DNA from: Micrasema longulum
Taxonomy: Eukaryota > Arthropoda > Insecta > Trichoptera > Brachycentridae
Assembly: GCA_022494885.1 (NCBI GenBank)
Contig: JAGVSM010000213.1
Coordinates: forward strand, 44,462 to 108,461
DNA: 64,000 nt
Direction of reading: 5' to 3'
The position numbers and the translations under genes were made by a program. Shown here in pieces: positions 10,015-19,904 of the stretch (positions are counted from its first letter, which is position 1; each line of letters opens with the position of its first letter). The notes under the pieces were generated by a model, which was not told the DNA's origin, made no database searches, and saw only the letters and a program-made list of their open reading frames with translations.

Positions 10015-13000
10015 TCAATTTAAACTGTTTTTTTTCTTACTAGACCTCGCTTTAATAAGAAGCTGAATTTCTTCTAATAATGATGGATCCTCCTCAATTA
10101 GTGAGAAAATTTCTCGGACTTTAGATGATTTCTTACACTTGTGTTTGCTATTCCTCGTGTCCTCGACAGATTCAGATAAAGTTGCATCAGAATGGTCTTC
10201 ATTTGTATATGATTTCCTTTTTTTCTTTGAGTTTTGTAATCTTTCATCACTAAGATCCACATCGGCCGGTCGGATGAAATCGTCTTCGGTCTAAAACATG
10301 CATAATCTATAATATCCATACTAACATTATAAATGCGAAAGTGTGTTTGTTTGTTTGTTTGTATTTCCTTCAGAGGGACTGATTGACATAATTTATTGCA
10401 AAAGGATAGCCAGAGAGGTGAGAAGTAAAAAAGGATACTTTTTTTTTTCATTCCGAATATTAAAAAAAAAACATTGAAAATAAAAATAATACATCAACAA
10501 TGAGCAACATTTGAAAATGAGTAGGCGGTAAGGTGGGATTTAGAAAGAATTAATTTGAAATTGATTCTTTAAATTTCTATAACTGACTTGCTTTATCTGT
10601 GGTTAGTTTGCATTCCGTTTTGTTTTTTTATTTTGCTGTAGGATTTTGGATCTATGAACAGAATAACGATACTATGTCACCAGTGGCGGCTTTCCCTTAT
10701 GTCTATTGGGTCAATGACCCCTCAAAATTTGCTATTTCTTTCATAGCGATAGTTGGAAGAGAAAACTACTTTTAATCCCTATAAAATACATATATCGTTC
10801 CATCGGGAAAATTCTTATTGATAAACGAAAACTCTTATTGATAAACGAAAACTCTTATTGATAAACGACAACTATGTAATTCATAACCTAAATAATTTCT
10901 TCTTAATCCATGTGAGCAAAGCCGCATGATAAAATTAAATAAAACATTATCCGTTAACTAGGAAAATAGGCAACAGCAAATTATGTATAATTTTAGTTTG
11001 AATTTGGGCTCAGTCACTGTACTGGCTAGGCGGGAATATAGTTTCTCTCTCCAACCGTAACTTAAAGGTTGTTAACTGTCAAAAAAACATTGAGTTAGTG
11101 AAATAGGTGCGAAGGTTTTCACGGTCACTGCTATCATTATGTTTCTTTTTTGGGTGATACCGTGTGTGTTAACACACATGGTATCACCCAAAAAAGAAAC
11201 ATATTGATTGAGTTAGTGGTTTATAAGTCTTCAATGTGTAGATATGTTAAAGGCAAAAATTGGAAAGAAGAAGACTACTTATTTTCTAGCATTGTTTTAG
11301 ACACTTTATTCTAACCAAAATATACGACGTGGATGTGCCAAAATTTAACTATCTGGATCACTATCTCCTATAATAAATTACAACGGTGCTACTAAAAATA
11401 AACTTACACTTATTGATAAATACATAATACATTAAACTGATTTTCTCAAATCAAACGGTTTGGGTGGGTAGGAAGAAATTGCCAGCAAGGTAATATACCC
11501 GCCTTTATGCATGTGTATGTAAACTGCATATGTATATACATAAAGTGTTTAAATAAACAAATGCCTTTTAATAACACACAAAATGATAAATCAAACCTTA
11601 TACTACTCTCATACATAGGTTTGTCTAAAATTAACGTAAAACATAAATTGAGCGGGAATGTTGCATCTTTTTTGTTAGCCGTAATGTTGAAACAGTGTTT
11701 TACTTATTTAGTTTTGATTGTTTACTTTTTAGCATGAACACTAACTTAACTGTATGGAAAAAATGGGACCTGAACGTTTCGGCGAATAAAGTGAGAAAAT
11801 GTAATATTGAGGAAGGTAAAAATAAGGTTTTACATCAATATTCCAGGCACTAAGATTGTAAATATGTATATGTATTTTAAGACGGATAAATGATTTAAAA
11901 TACTAACCTCTATTGCCACTTTCCCAGATTTTCTTTTCTTTGAAGGAGGACTTTTATTTGAAGCATCTGAATGTTGCAAGTCATCAGATATGATCTGATT
12001 CAGCGAAGATTCTGAGGTTTTCCTTTTGCGTTTTTTAGTTTTATTTGTCAAATCTGGAATGCCATCATTTGCACAGAGCTCTACTTCCTTTGTTTCAATA
12101 CCTATATTTATGCCCAAAGAACTATGTGACTTTTTAGACTTAGTTTTCTTAATAGGACTTGTGGATTCTAAATTATTTGCCAGTAATTTCTTGGATTTCA
12201 TTTTCTTTTTAAAAGATAATTCAGAAACATCAGTATCATTAGCCGAGCTACTTTCAAAGTTACTTGTTTCATGCTTATATTTCTTAGTCTTTTTCGAATC
12301 AGCAGAAATTATTTCGGTGACACTAAATGAGCTCGGTTCCATCGTATTTTCGGATGAGGCATTTGAAAAGCTTAATTTCTTCTTTGATGCTTTATCATCC
12401 TCTCTATTTTTACCATTGCTAAATTTATTTTTCAGATTACCATCAGCATTTGGAAATGGAGTAGAAGTGGAAACAGTTGATTTTTTGTGAAGATTATTTG
12501 TTTCCAAATTATCATCATTCTGTAGATTTTGCTTATTGGTACGTTTAGATTTCTTTTTATGTTGAGTGTTTGTAGTATCTAAAACATAGATATCTTCTGT
12601 GGGCTTGATAATCATGGATGCATCTTCAAAACAATCGCTAATTTTTCGATGAACAGAAATATCAGATTTATCTGCACTTTTGTCTACTGAATCTTTTGAG
12701 TAAAAGCTGCTGATTTGTTTGAGTTTTTTAATATCTACTAAGTGTTTATTAATAGTAGGTTTTGATTTATTGATTTTTATGATTCCCATAGAGTTAGGTG
12801 CAAAAGATGGTTTAATTCCTGCAGCTCGCTGGCTTTTATCTAGATTCATGATTTTCTTAATTATACTAGATTGCGTTTGCATCTCCTCTTCATCCACATC
12901 AGATATACTGTCACTGTCAGAATCGAGACACTTTTTGGTGAAAGGTTTTTTAGCTGGAGTGTTTGATTGACTACCTTTATCTCCAGGTTGAGTAGTTATA

Positions 13001-16000
13001 TGTTTATTTTTAAAACTATTAGAAGAACTACTACTGCTACCGGAAAAGCATTTAGAAGGTGAGTTATCCATTTTGCCAGATTTATTTAATTTACCATTAT
13101 GTTTTTTACTATGCACATGGTTTTCAGGGGAACTTTTTGGTAACAGTTTAGAAGTCATTGGTTTGGTTCCATCAAAATTAACATGTGATGCGACCAGACC
13201 TTTCATCTCATCGCATCCAAGATCATCAAGAGGCAAGGAGCTAAAAAATAAAAATTATCATAATGTTATTTGAAATCAATAACTATTACGATATAAAATT
13301 ATTTTAAGATTTTACAAAAAATTAGACAGGGAATATGCAACCAACTGATTAGCCGGCAATGGTTTAAGAACACATATTTGTACAACAATCAAATCGTCAG
13401 CTTACTGTCAGAAGTCATTCAGTGTCATTTTTGTGAAATATGAGTTAGAAGTCACAATCTACCTATTTTATCATGCTTTGTCCAGTAAAGAAGTCAGTCT
13501 GTTGAACAAGACATTGATTATAGCTAAATTCACACCTTTTTTTATTATTTGATTACGGATACAACTGACAAAAGGTGAATGGAACAAAGTCGATTATCTC
13601 AGAATCATTTTTTTTAGTTAATCACTAATGGCAGTAAGCCGACAAAATGAGCAATAAAAGTAGTAGTCATGATTTATTAAAGATAATTAGTCAAAATATT
13701 GCAAGCTAAATTAACGATTGGGTGATAGAGAAAGAAAAATTACTTTTCATCCAGGCATCCCCGAATATATGGAAGAGCACCAAACAAATCAAGGACCACA
13801 ATTTTAAATACAACTTTCTGTCCAACAGACAGTTGTGAGCCAATCCATTTGTTGCCTAGCTCTTCGCTCGGTCTCGGTATCACAACGTTGAACACCTTGT
13901 GCACCAGAACTCCGAGGTGGGTGATGCACTGCTTGTTCACGATCCCGTGGAGAGTGGCGCCAACGTGCGGCTGGAAGATGAACAGGTCTGCCTGAACATC
14001 GGAATATATTTCAGAGCTGTCGTGTCGGATGGCGCAGAGATCATCAAGTATTTTAGCGTTCTTGTAACTCACGATTATTCCATTCAATCTGTAAATAAAA
14101 CACAAAATGAATATGAACAGGGTTGTGGTCTCGTGGCTAGTGTTGCGGACTCACGGGTTAGAGGTCCAAGGTTCAAACCCCGATAAAATTATTTTTTTAA
14201 ATCATTGGCAAGTAAGCTCTGTAAAATGCCAAGGTATATTATCTCAAAATATAATAGGTTGAAGGAAAAGTAATTTCGTATTTCGCTCTCTTTTTTTTCA
14301 ACTAAGTATATCTCGTTTATTATTGGTCACATCGGATCATACGATACGGCGTTGTAAAGGTGTGAGTGTATACTACAAACGCTTCTTTGACAGTATTGCG
14401 ATTGGTCAGTTCAGTCGTGAACTATCGTGCGTCGAGTATGGAGGTCTCAAAGGAAGAAATTATCCATATTTTACATTTTTACTACCTGAAAGGGAAAACC
14501 CCGTCCAAAGCGACCAAAAAAATTTGGGATGTATACAGGGCCGATACTTTTTTGGTTTGTGCTGCACAACAGTGGTTCGAGTGATTTCCTTCCGGTGTAG
14601 TGGAGGTGAATGATGCACCACGCTCTGGCAGGCCTGTCGTTGAAAATGTCGATAAAATCATGGAAAATATCGAGATGGACCGTCATGTTAGCAGTCGTAG
14701 CATCGCCCAGGAGCTGAATAGCGATCATAAAACCGTTTCGAACCATTTGCAGAAAGCTGGATTAAAAAAAAACTCTGGCTGACGCAAAAAAACCTCATGG
14801 ACCGAAAGTGGGTCACTTACGACAATGTCAAGCGAAAGAGATCGTTGTTGACAGCCAAAGAAGCGGCCCAGACCGTGGCCAAGCGAGGACTGACGGTCAG
14901 GAAGGTGTTGCTGTGTGTTTGGTAGGAATGGCAGGAAATACTCTACTATGAGCTGCTCCCCTATGACCAAACGCTCAATTCTGCCCTCTACTGTGAACAA
15001 CTCGACCGTTTGAAGCTGGCGAACAGAAGCAGCCAGCATTGGTGAATAGGAGAGGAATCGAGTTTCATCAGGACAACGCCGGGCTGCACACATCTTTGAT
15101 GACGCGCCAGAAACTCCGGGAGCTCGGATGGTAAGTTCTTATGCATCCTATAGTCCGGACCTGGCACTAAGTGACTACCATCTGTTCCTGTCTATGGCCA
15201 ACGTGCTTGGGGGTACAAATTTGGCCTCAATAGAGCCCTGTGAAAATTGGTTGTCCGAGTTTTTTGCCAAAAGGGACAAGGGCTTCTACAAGTGGGCATT
15301 ATGAATTTGGATTCTCGTTGGAAACAAGTTATCGAACAGAACGGCGCATATTTGACTTAAATCGGGTGATTATAACACTTTTTATAAAGCATTGAAATAA
15401 AGCGAAGAATACGAAATTACGTTTTCCCCAACCTTATATAATGATCATTATTGAATAACTGATTTAGCAGCTAATACCTCTTGCGTGTTAGGCACACGCG
15501 CTGATGAGGCGGACATGATAGTTAGGTTATCTAAAGTAAAGTGGTTGAAATTTTGAATTGAAATATTTCAAATCTCATGAGAAATAAAGGCAGGAACTTG
15601 GGTAAAAACTAGCACAATTGCCTTTATTGTCATGCTACGTGTGCCTGTTACAGACATTTTATTAAAAAATCCTTTCATAATCTTACATTAAATAAGTTCA
15701 AAATACTCTAAATTAACAGAAGGTTAAGAAATGTGTGTTAAACAACTAATAAATTAAATAAATATGTGTTAAACAACTTATAAATGAAATAAAGATGTAT
15801 TGTTATTATTAGAGCACACATAAAAATAAGTTAATGTGTGCCTTCCTTCAAGATTCAAAATAAAAAATATAAAAAATGCATCCACTTCAAAATGATTAAT
15901 TTTTCACTGTAATTCAATCAAACTTTGGGAATATTTAAAAATGCTGTAGCCATCTCTTTCCATACAAATTATAAATATTAAAGTATTCACAGACGGTGTC

Positions 16001-16778
16001 CTTAATACAAAGAACCAATATATTTATTTATTTGTCAGTTCAGAAACAAAAGTCAAGCTGAAAGCACGATGGTTTGAATTGTATTTTTTTTAAATTATAA
16101 GATGGGATGGGATGTGGTAATGTGTAAGCACATATAATACCAAACGTCAGTGGATGGCTAATTTATTTATTTGCTCTTAATTTTCAAGTGAAATCTTGAA
16201 AAAAAAACTACTGTGGTTTTCATATTAACCCATTGCAACACAAAGCCGGCGAATCGCCGGCCATGGTAAATTCTCACAAATGTCACTGACTCACAAAGCC
16301 GGCCATTCGCCGGTTTGTCTTTGAAGTGATTTGTTTAACATTAAAACTAAATAACAATAACTTTATTCATAAAAATAACATAAATAAGTATATTTCGGTT
16401 ACTGATTTCATAATAAAATGTAATAATCGCAATTTATTTCACATTATTTATTACAAAATATTAATTTAGTCTTAATGTTATTGTAATGAAAAAAAATGTG
16501 TGAAAATTAAATAGTGTGTTGTATGATCAAATTATGTCATCTTTATTAGTAGTGCAATGGGTTAAATTGTTAAACTAAAATATTTTCATGATTACATACT
16601 CTTTGTCAAACTTTCCAATTTTATCATCCATAATCTTTTCAACCGAGTCTTTCAAATTTGACAGGCACCATGGTTGAAATGCTAACTTTCTGGTAACTGT
16701 TTTTTTGACGACACACGAATTTTCGTCATTGATTAAGATATTCAATTCTTTCAATGAAAACTTTATAATACTCGTCAT
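10015..16778 (-). CDS. Polr1F: DNA-directed RNA polymerase I subunit RPA43, long-tailed
   Basis: RPA43 forms the RPA14/RPA43 stalk of RNA polymerase I and contacts the rRNA initiation factor Rrn3/TIF-IA in the nucleolus. I rebuilt four coding exons: 16778-16600, 14088-13744, 13240-11908 and 10290-10015. All have GT/AG borders, phases join as 2, 2 and 0, and the result is 710 residues with no stop. Residues 1-59 give the Rpb7-like N-terminus ([18 protein letters not shown]). Residues 60-174 hold the family blocks [27 protein letters not shown] and [17 protein letters not shown], then ALPYIRGCL. Residues 175-710 are a Ser/Lys-rich tail with many KKxK runs and a final helix ([18 protein letters not shown]). 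Vertebrate RPA43 is only about 340 residues, so the tail is greatly extended. The ATG at 16778 is the first in frame. A further 5' non-coding exon is possible, since CTTAG lies just before it. Intron 1 carries a mariner copy, a SINE and a piggyBac-type element. Confidence 0.88.
10316..10440. repeat. Possible Helitron/microsatellite-type repeat end
   Basis: CATACTAACATTATAAATGC followed by GAAAGTG and (TTTG)n at 10338-10362 is a motif commonly seen at ends of insect Helitron-like, microsatellite-associated repeats. Only this end is clear. It lies next to the last RPA43 acceptor, in intron 3. Confidence 0.35.
10811..10870. repeat. Tandem repeat, 20 bp x 3
   Basis: Three near-identical 20-bp units (AYTCTTATTGATAAACGAMA) occur in a row within RPA43 intron 3. 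Confidence 0.9.
11139..11202. repeat. 64-bp near-perfect palindrome
   Basis: ATGTTTCTTTTTTGGGTGAT opens the left arm and the right arm is its reverse complement, meeting at TGTGTGTT/AACACACA with no spacer. There is only one mismatched pair. It sits in RPA43 intron 3. No obvious target duplication flanks it. Confidence 0.9.
11455..11570 (+). repeat. LINE 3'-UTR-like fragment
   Basis: TGGGTGGGTAGGAAGAAATTGCC followed by CCCGCC and a TTAAATAAACAAA end resembles the 3' UTR of the LINE at 56505-57316 (GGTTGGAAGAAATTGCC, then CCCGCCAATG, then TTAAATAAATAAAT). It is a 3' stub of the same or a sister family. Confidence 0.45.
13241..13743. other. RPA43 intron 2, nothing recognised
   Basis: This 503-bp AT-rich intron is bounded by GTAATT (donor, - strand) and TTTTTTAG (acceptor). 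No repeat or frame was recognised in it. Confidence 0.6.
14120..14215 (+). mobile_element. tRNA-derived SINE
   Basis: GGGTTGTGGTCTCGTGGCTA (A-box side) and GGTTCAAACCC at 14170-14180 (B box) have tRNA-like spacing. It matches the SINE at 5997 at its start. It lies about 30 bp upstream (on the - strand) of the RPA43 exon 2 acceptor, close to where a branch point would be. Confidence 0.7.
14256..15436 (+). pseudogene. Mariner transposon, both ends present, transposase broken
   Basis: Terminal repeats are GGTTGAAGGAAAAGTAATTT (left, 14257) and its imperfect complement ending ACGTTTTCCCCAACC (right, 15433), in a TA-rich site. The transposase starts at 14438 ([12 protein letters not shown]-terminal HTH). 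It continues after a frameshift with [16 protein letters not shown] and a second HTH ([16 protein letters not shown]). A deletion then joins LTQKNLMDR to [11 protein letters not shown], which removes the first catalytic Asp region. Later blocks are [11 protein letters not shown] and [13 protein letters not shown], ending IEQNGAYLT. There are several frameshifts and stops. It lies in RPA43 intron 1 on the opposite strand. Confidence 0.85.
15734..15795. repeat. Tandem repeat, 31 bp x 2
   Basis: Two 31-bp units begin TGTGTTAAACAACT and differ at a few bases. They lie in RPA43 intron 1. Confidence 0.75.
16225..16565. mobile_element. PiggyBac-type non-autonomous element (TTAA ends)
   Basis: The left end is TTAACCCATTGCAACAC and the right end is GTAGTGCAATGGGTTAA reversed; both TTAA ends are intact (16225-16228 and 16562-16565). 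Just inside the left end are two GC-rich hairpins, AAAGCCGGCGAATCGCCGGC and AAAGCCGGCCATTCGCCGG. There is no coding capacity. It ends only 35 bp from the RPA43 exon 1 donor. Confidence 0.75.
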
Positions 16779-16990
16779 TTTTCCTCTCTAAGATGTACCG
16801 CATATCTGAAATTTAAAAAATATATATTTATTGAAATAGTAAAAAACACAAGTTTAAAATTATATATCAACCTGCCCCTGAACGGAGCAAGTACTTAAAA
16901 TACTTTTTAATCAAAAAGCAAGATTTAAAAATGGAACAAAATACGAAATGTTTTTTTTTTTCCCCTTTGACTCCATGACACTGAATATAC
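16779..16990. other. 5' flank of RPA43
   Basis: This AT-rich region upstream of the RPA43 start should hold its promoter. No TATA box or clear initiator stands out. A CTTAG acceptor-like site just before the ATG leaves room for a 5' non-coding exon. Confidence 0.3.
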
Positions 16991-17028
16991 CCAGCTTGCA
17001 TAGAATTACATAATTCTATGCCAGCTTG
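16991..17028. mobile_element. 22-bp remnant of family A with perfect 8-bp TSD
   Basis: CCAGCTTG at 16991-16998 and again at 17021-17028 flank a 22-bp palindrome made of CATAGAATTA, CA and TAATTCTATG. The 10-bp arms equal the outermost 10 bp of the family A elements at 4467 and 25655. This is best read as a copy that lost all of its interior. Confidence 0.75.
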
Positions 17029-17466
17029 TTTACTCCCCACTCACTGGGGTGCCACTTAATAAACCCAGGTGGTTTACTCCCCCCACTGGGGAGTAATTTG
17101 CAAAATCAATTCGAATTGGCACTCCTGTCGCCTGAATTTCCAGATTCTAACTGTAATGGTGGCTTATTTTTGTTTTTTGTAGCTAGGACAACAACCAAAC
17201 AATTTGAGTCAAATTTTCAATTCAATTCCCACCAAATACCGGTCAAATCACACCAGTGCCACTCCATGTACCAGAGTACATGTCTCGTATATGTCTCGTG
17301 TCATGTCTAGTACTACCGTTTAAATTTAAAACCTGTGTAAATCTTAAATTTGTGGCGTGCATGTCCTCTTTTCGTTATTGTGTTTGTGCCAGTCTTCTCA
17401 CCTTTTCTCTTCTATTATTTATTTTAATACATTCTCTTCTTTTTCTCACCTGTGATAACTATAAAA
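17029..17466. other. Unassigned stretch before the THAP fragment
   Basis: It has more G+C than its surroundings at 17030-17110, with CCCCACTCACTGGGG and CCCCCCACTGGGGAG inverted motifs, then a CT-rich stretch at 17390-17450. It could be the 5' part of the element or gene that supplied the THAP frame. There is no protein match. Confidence 0.25.
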
Positions 17467-17690
17467 ATGTCAAAAAAATATTGTGTACTTTCTTGCAAAG
17501 TATCCGCGGACATTGTCAAACTATATTGCTTTCCCAAAAATGAGCCCGATATCTTTAAAACTTGGGTTAGTAACATTAATAAAAGTGTCAAAGACATTTT
17601 CAGACAAAGTTCATTGAGGGAACCTGTAGGCTACTTCCTGGAGCAACGCCGACTTTATTAACTGAAGAAGATATAGCCAAGGAAGCAAAA
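17467..17690 (+). pseudogene. THAP zinc-finger domain fragment
   Basis: The ATG at 17467 opens MSKKYCVLSCK, then YCFPKNEPDIFKTWVSNINK. These fit the start of a THAP C2CH finger (C-x3-C, then the 'F-P-K-D...W' block). The middle with the later Cys/His pair is missing. After a frame change the text resumes with PGATPTLLTEEDIAKEA, matching the 'L+PGAxPTlf' segment that ends THAP domains. So the domain is internally deleted and broken. THAP domains are the DNA-binding part of P-element transposases and of host THAP proteins. Origin from a transposon is likely but not proven. Confidence 0.6.
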
Positions 17691-18682
17691 ATAAAAAAAA
17701 CAATCTTGATCAATTTTTTTATGCAACTAACACTGAATCAAAGTTAACAATATAAACTAAATGATTAAAAAATCATGTTCCATATAAAGTGTCTTTTTTT
17801 TCGTCTCCTCTGTCTTCAAAGCCTCTTCACCATTAATGATCAGTGGTGGGACAAGTTTGCTTTATAAAAGTTTGTTGTTAAAAGTGGTGAATTCACTTTT
17901 AAATCACAAAATAGGAAACTATGATTTTTTATTACATTTCATGTGTTGTTGGCAATCAATTCCCGAAATTTAAACTCAGTATTTTCGAAATGCAGCATCA
18001 TTAATTATTGAGAAGCTTTTATTCCTGCATAATATAAACTTATAGTTTGATCAGTAGTAATAATTAAAAATCAGTGGTAAAAGTAACAATTTGGAAAAAA
18101 AAAACATTGAAAAGTGAATACTTCTGATTTTTAACTATTACTGATGACTAAGCGACGAGCTGTAAAGACTTTTAGGGAATGTTTTGAATTTCCCGTAGAT
18201 TTTTATTTCAAGCGATATTAGCGCCAACACGATATATCGCAAAAACAAAATTTGACCAATAGGAATGTGTTATTATATACCTAAACATCAAATATTTGTT
18301 ACGACGCCGTAGTACTTAGTGGCAAATCTGAACTTGTTATAGTTCTACAGTATCTCTGGGTCAAGTGCAGAAACCTTAATGAGTGGAACACAAGATGGGT
18401 GGTTAGTGCCGTATCTAATGTATACATAAATATTAATGACTACAATATGGAAAAGTTTGTTACAGAAGAGATATAGATAAGTGTTTTTCACAGTGGCCTA
18501 GTCACCACCAAGATGAAAATTTTCATTAATATTCATTCATTTTATGGTTGTCCTTAGTTGGGTTATGACTATCAATTTTCTTCATTACAATCAAATGCCT
18601 TTCTACCTCAAAAGATAGAGAGCGGCTATTTTACCTTACATTCGAGAAGTTTATTATTTAGTTCTCATATCTTTAGAGCATC
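17691..18682. other. AT-rich spacer with a short inverted-repeat pair
   Basis: An inverted pair lies at 18051-18074 and 18124-18144 (TCAGTAGTAATAATTAAAAA against a complement ending ATTACTGA), possibly a small MITE. A second palindromic motif near 17880 reads AAAAGTGGTGAATTCACTTTT. No gene is seen. Confidence 0.4.
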
Positions 18683-18985
18683 TTCTTCTTCTTCTTCAGC
18701 CTTCTGTCCTCCACTGCTGGATATAGACCTCTTTCATATCTTTCCATTTTTTCGGTCGGTTGCTGCTTGCAGCCAATTTTTACCCCCAACAGCAGCTATG
18801 TCGTCGGACCATATTTTTTAGGTCTTCCGACGCCTCGCTTATTCTCCCAAGGTCTCTATCCTAAAATTTTAGGGGTCCATCTTGTAGGGTCTTATCTCGC
18901 ACCACCGTAGTCTTGCTACGCGATATCTGCTATTCTGGTTCTGTTCCTAAATTCCTCATTTCTTATTCTGGTCTCTTCGACTTAT
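18683..18985 (-). pseudogene. RTE/jockey-like retrotransposon C-terminal fragment
   Basis: On the - strand the frames read, with stops and shifts, RTRIADIA, then QDGPLKF, then IWSDDIAAVGGKNWLQAATD, then a GAAGAAGAAGAAGATG 3' tail. The 'RWsDDI...GxxWxxxAxdRxxW' block is the usual end of many insect endonuclease-RT proteins. It is heavily decayed and 5'-truncated. Confidence 0.65.
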
Positions 18986-19904
18986 ACCAAGCATGGATCG
19001 CTGAGTGCATTTGAGCTTTTCTACATTTCTTTTTGTGAGGGCATATGTAGTCACTGGCAGTATACATGATTCATATGGTTTTCTTTTCAGACAAATCGGA
19101 ATCTCTTTATTTTCAAGTATGTGTCTAAGTTTTCCAAAACCTGCCTAACCCATTCCTATTCTTCTTGGCAGTTCCACCGTTTGATTTTCTTTGCCCAGTT
19201 TTATTTTATGTCCATAAGCATAAGGGTAAATAATTGTAAACATTTGGTGATACATTGTTTATATTATCGTATCTAATGGGCCAATGCAAAATATAATTGC
19301 TTTACTCACTGTGGTTGTGAATAAATAATAAAGTTCAGTAGATTTAACAGATTAAATATATTATTACTCGGAAAAGAAAATATATTTCAAAAACAAACTA
19401 AATTTATAATGAAAACTTCTACATATTTCTCAGTAACAAATTATTACTAAAAAATACTAAATCAAAACGAGTGTTAAAGCTCCTTAAAACTAAATTACAT
19501 AAAATCTACTTACACAAAATAACTAGTCCAGCATACTATTTTGACAACTTTTTCTGGCATTTCTTTTTTTACTGTCAAAAGTCAAAAACACACCTAACCT
19601 CTCTTTGTCTTCTTTAAACCATAGATTAAATGTAAATAAAATAACTTTTGTACGTGGGACTAGAACAGATTGTTCTAAATACTAAATCATGGACCGTTAC
19701 ATTTCATTACAACTTTTTGTGTGAAGATGGAAATAATACGTCTGTGCAATTTTAAAAAAATGTTTTGACATCTGACTTTGACGTTTAATTCCCAACCATT
19801 TAACGTTTTGTATTTGCCAGCTTATTTTCATAAGTAAACCGAATTAGTAAACTTATTTGGTATACAATAAATTATAATGGAGCAAAGTTAATATCTTCAT
19901 TGAA
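18986..19904. other. Spacer and PIG-H 5' flank, nothing recognised
   Basis: This is AT-rich DNA with no supported frame. The last few hundred bases should include the PIG-H promoter and 5' UTR; no clear core-promoter motif is seen. Confidence 0.3.

Noticed and set aside
12026..12490. 154-codon + strand frame
   Set aside because: Antisense shadow of the Ser/Lys-rich RPA43 exon 3.
14125..14180. Possible tRNA genes at the B-box sites (also 28730, 62533 and 62940)
   Set aside because: No acceptor stem or full cloverleaf; they are joined to shared SINE bodies.
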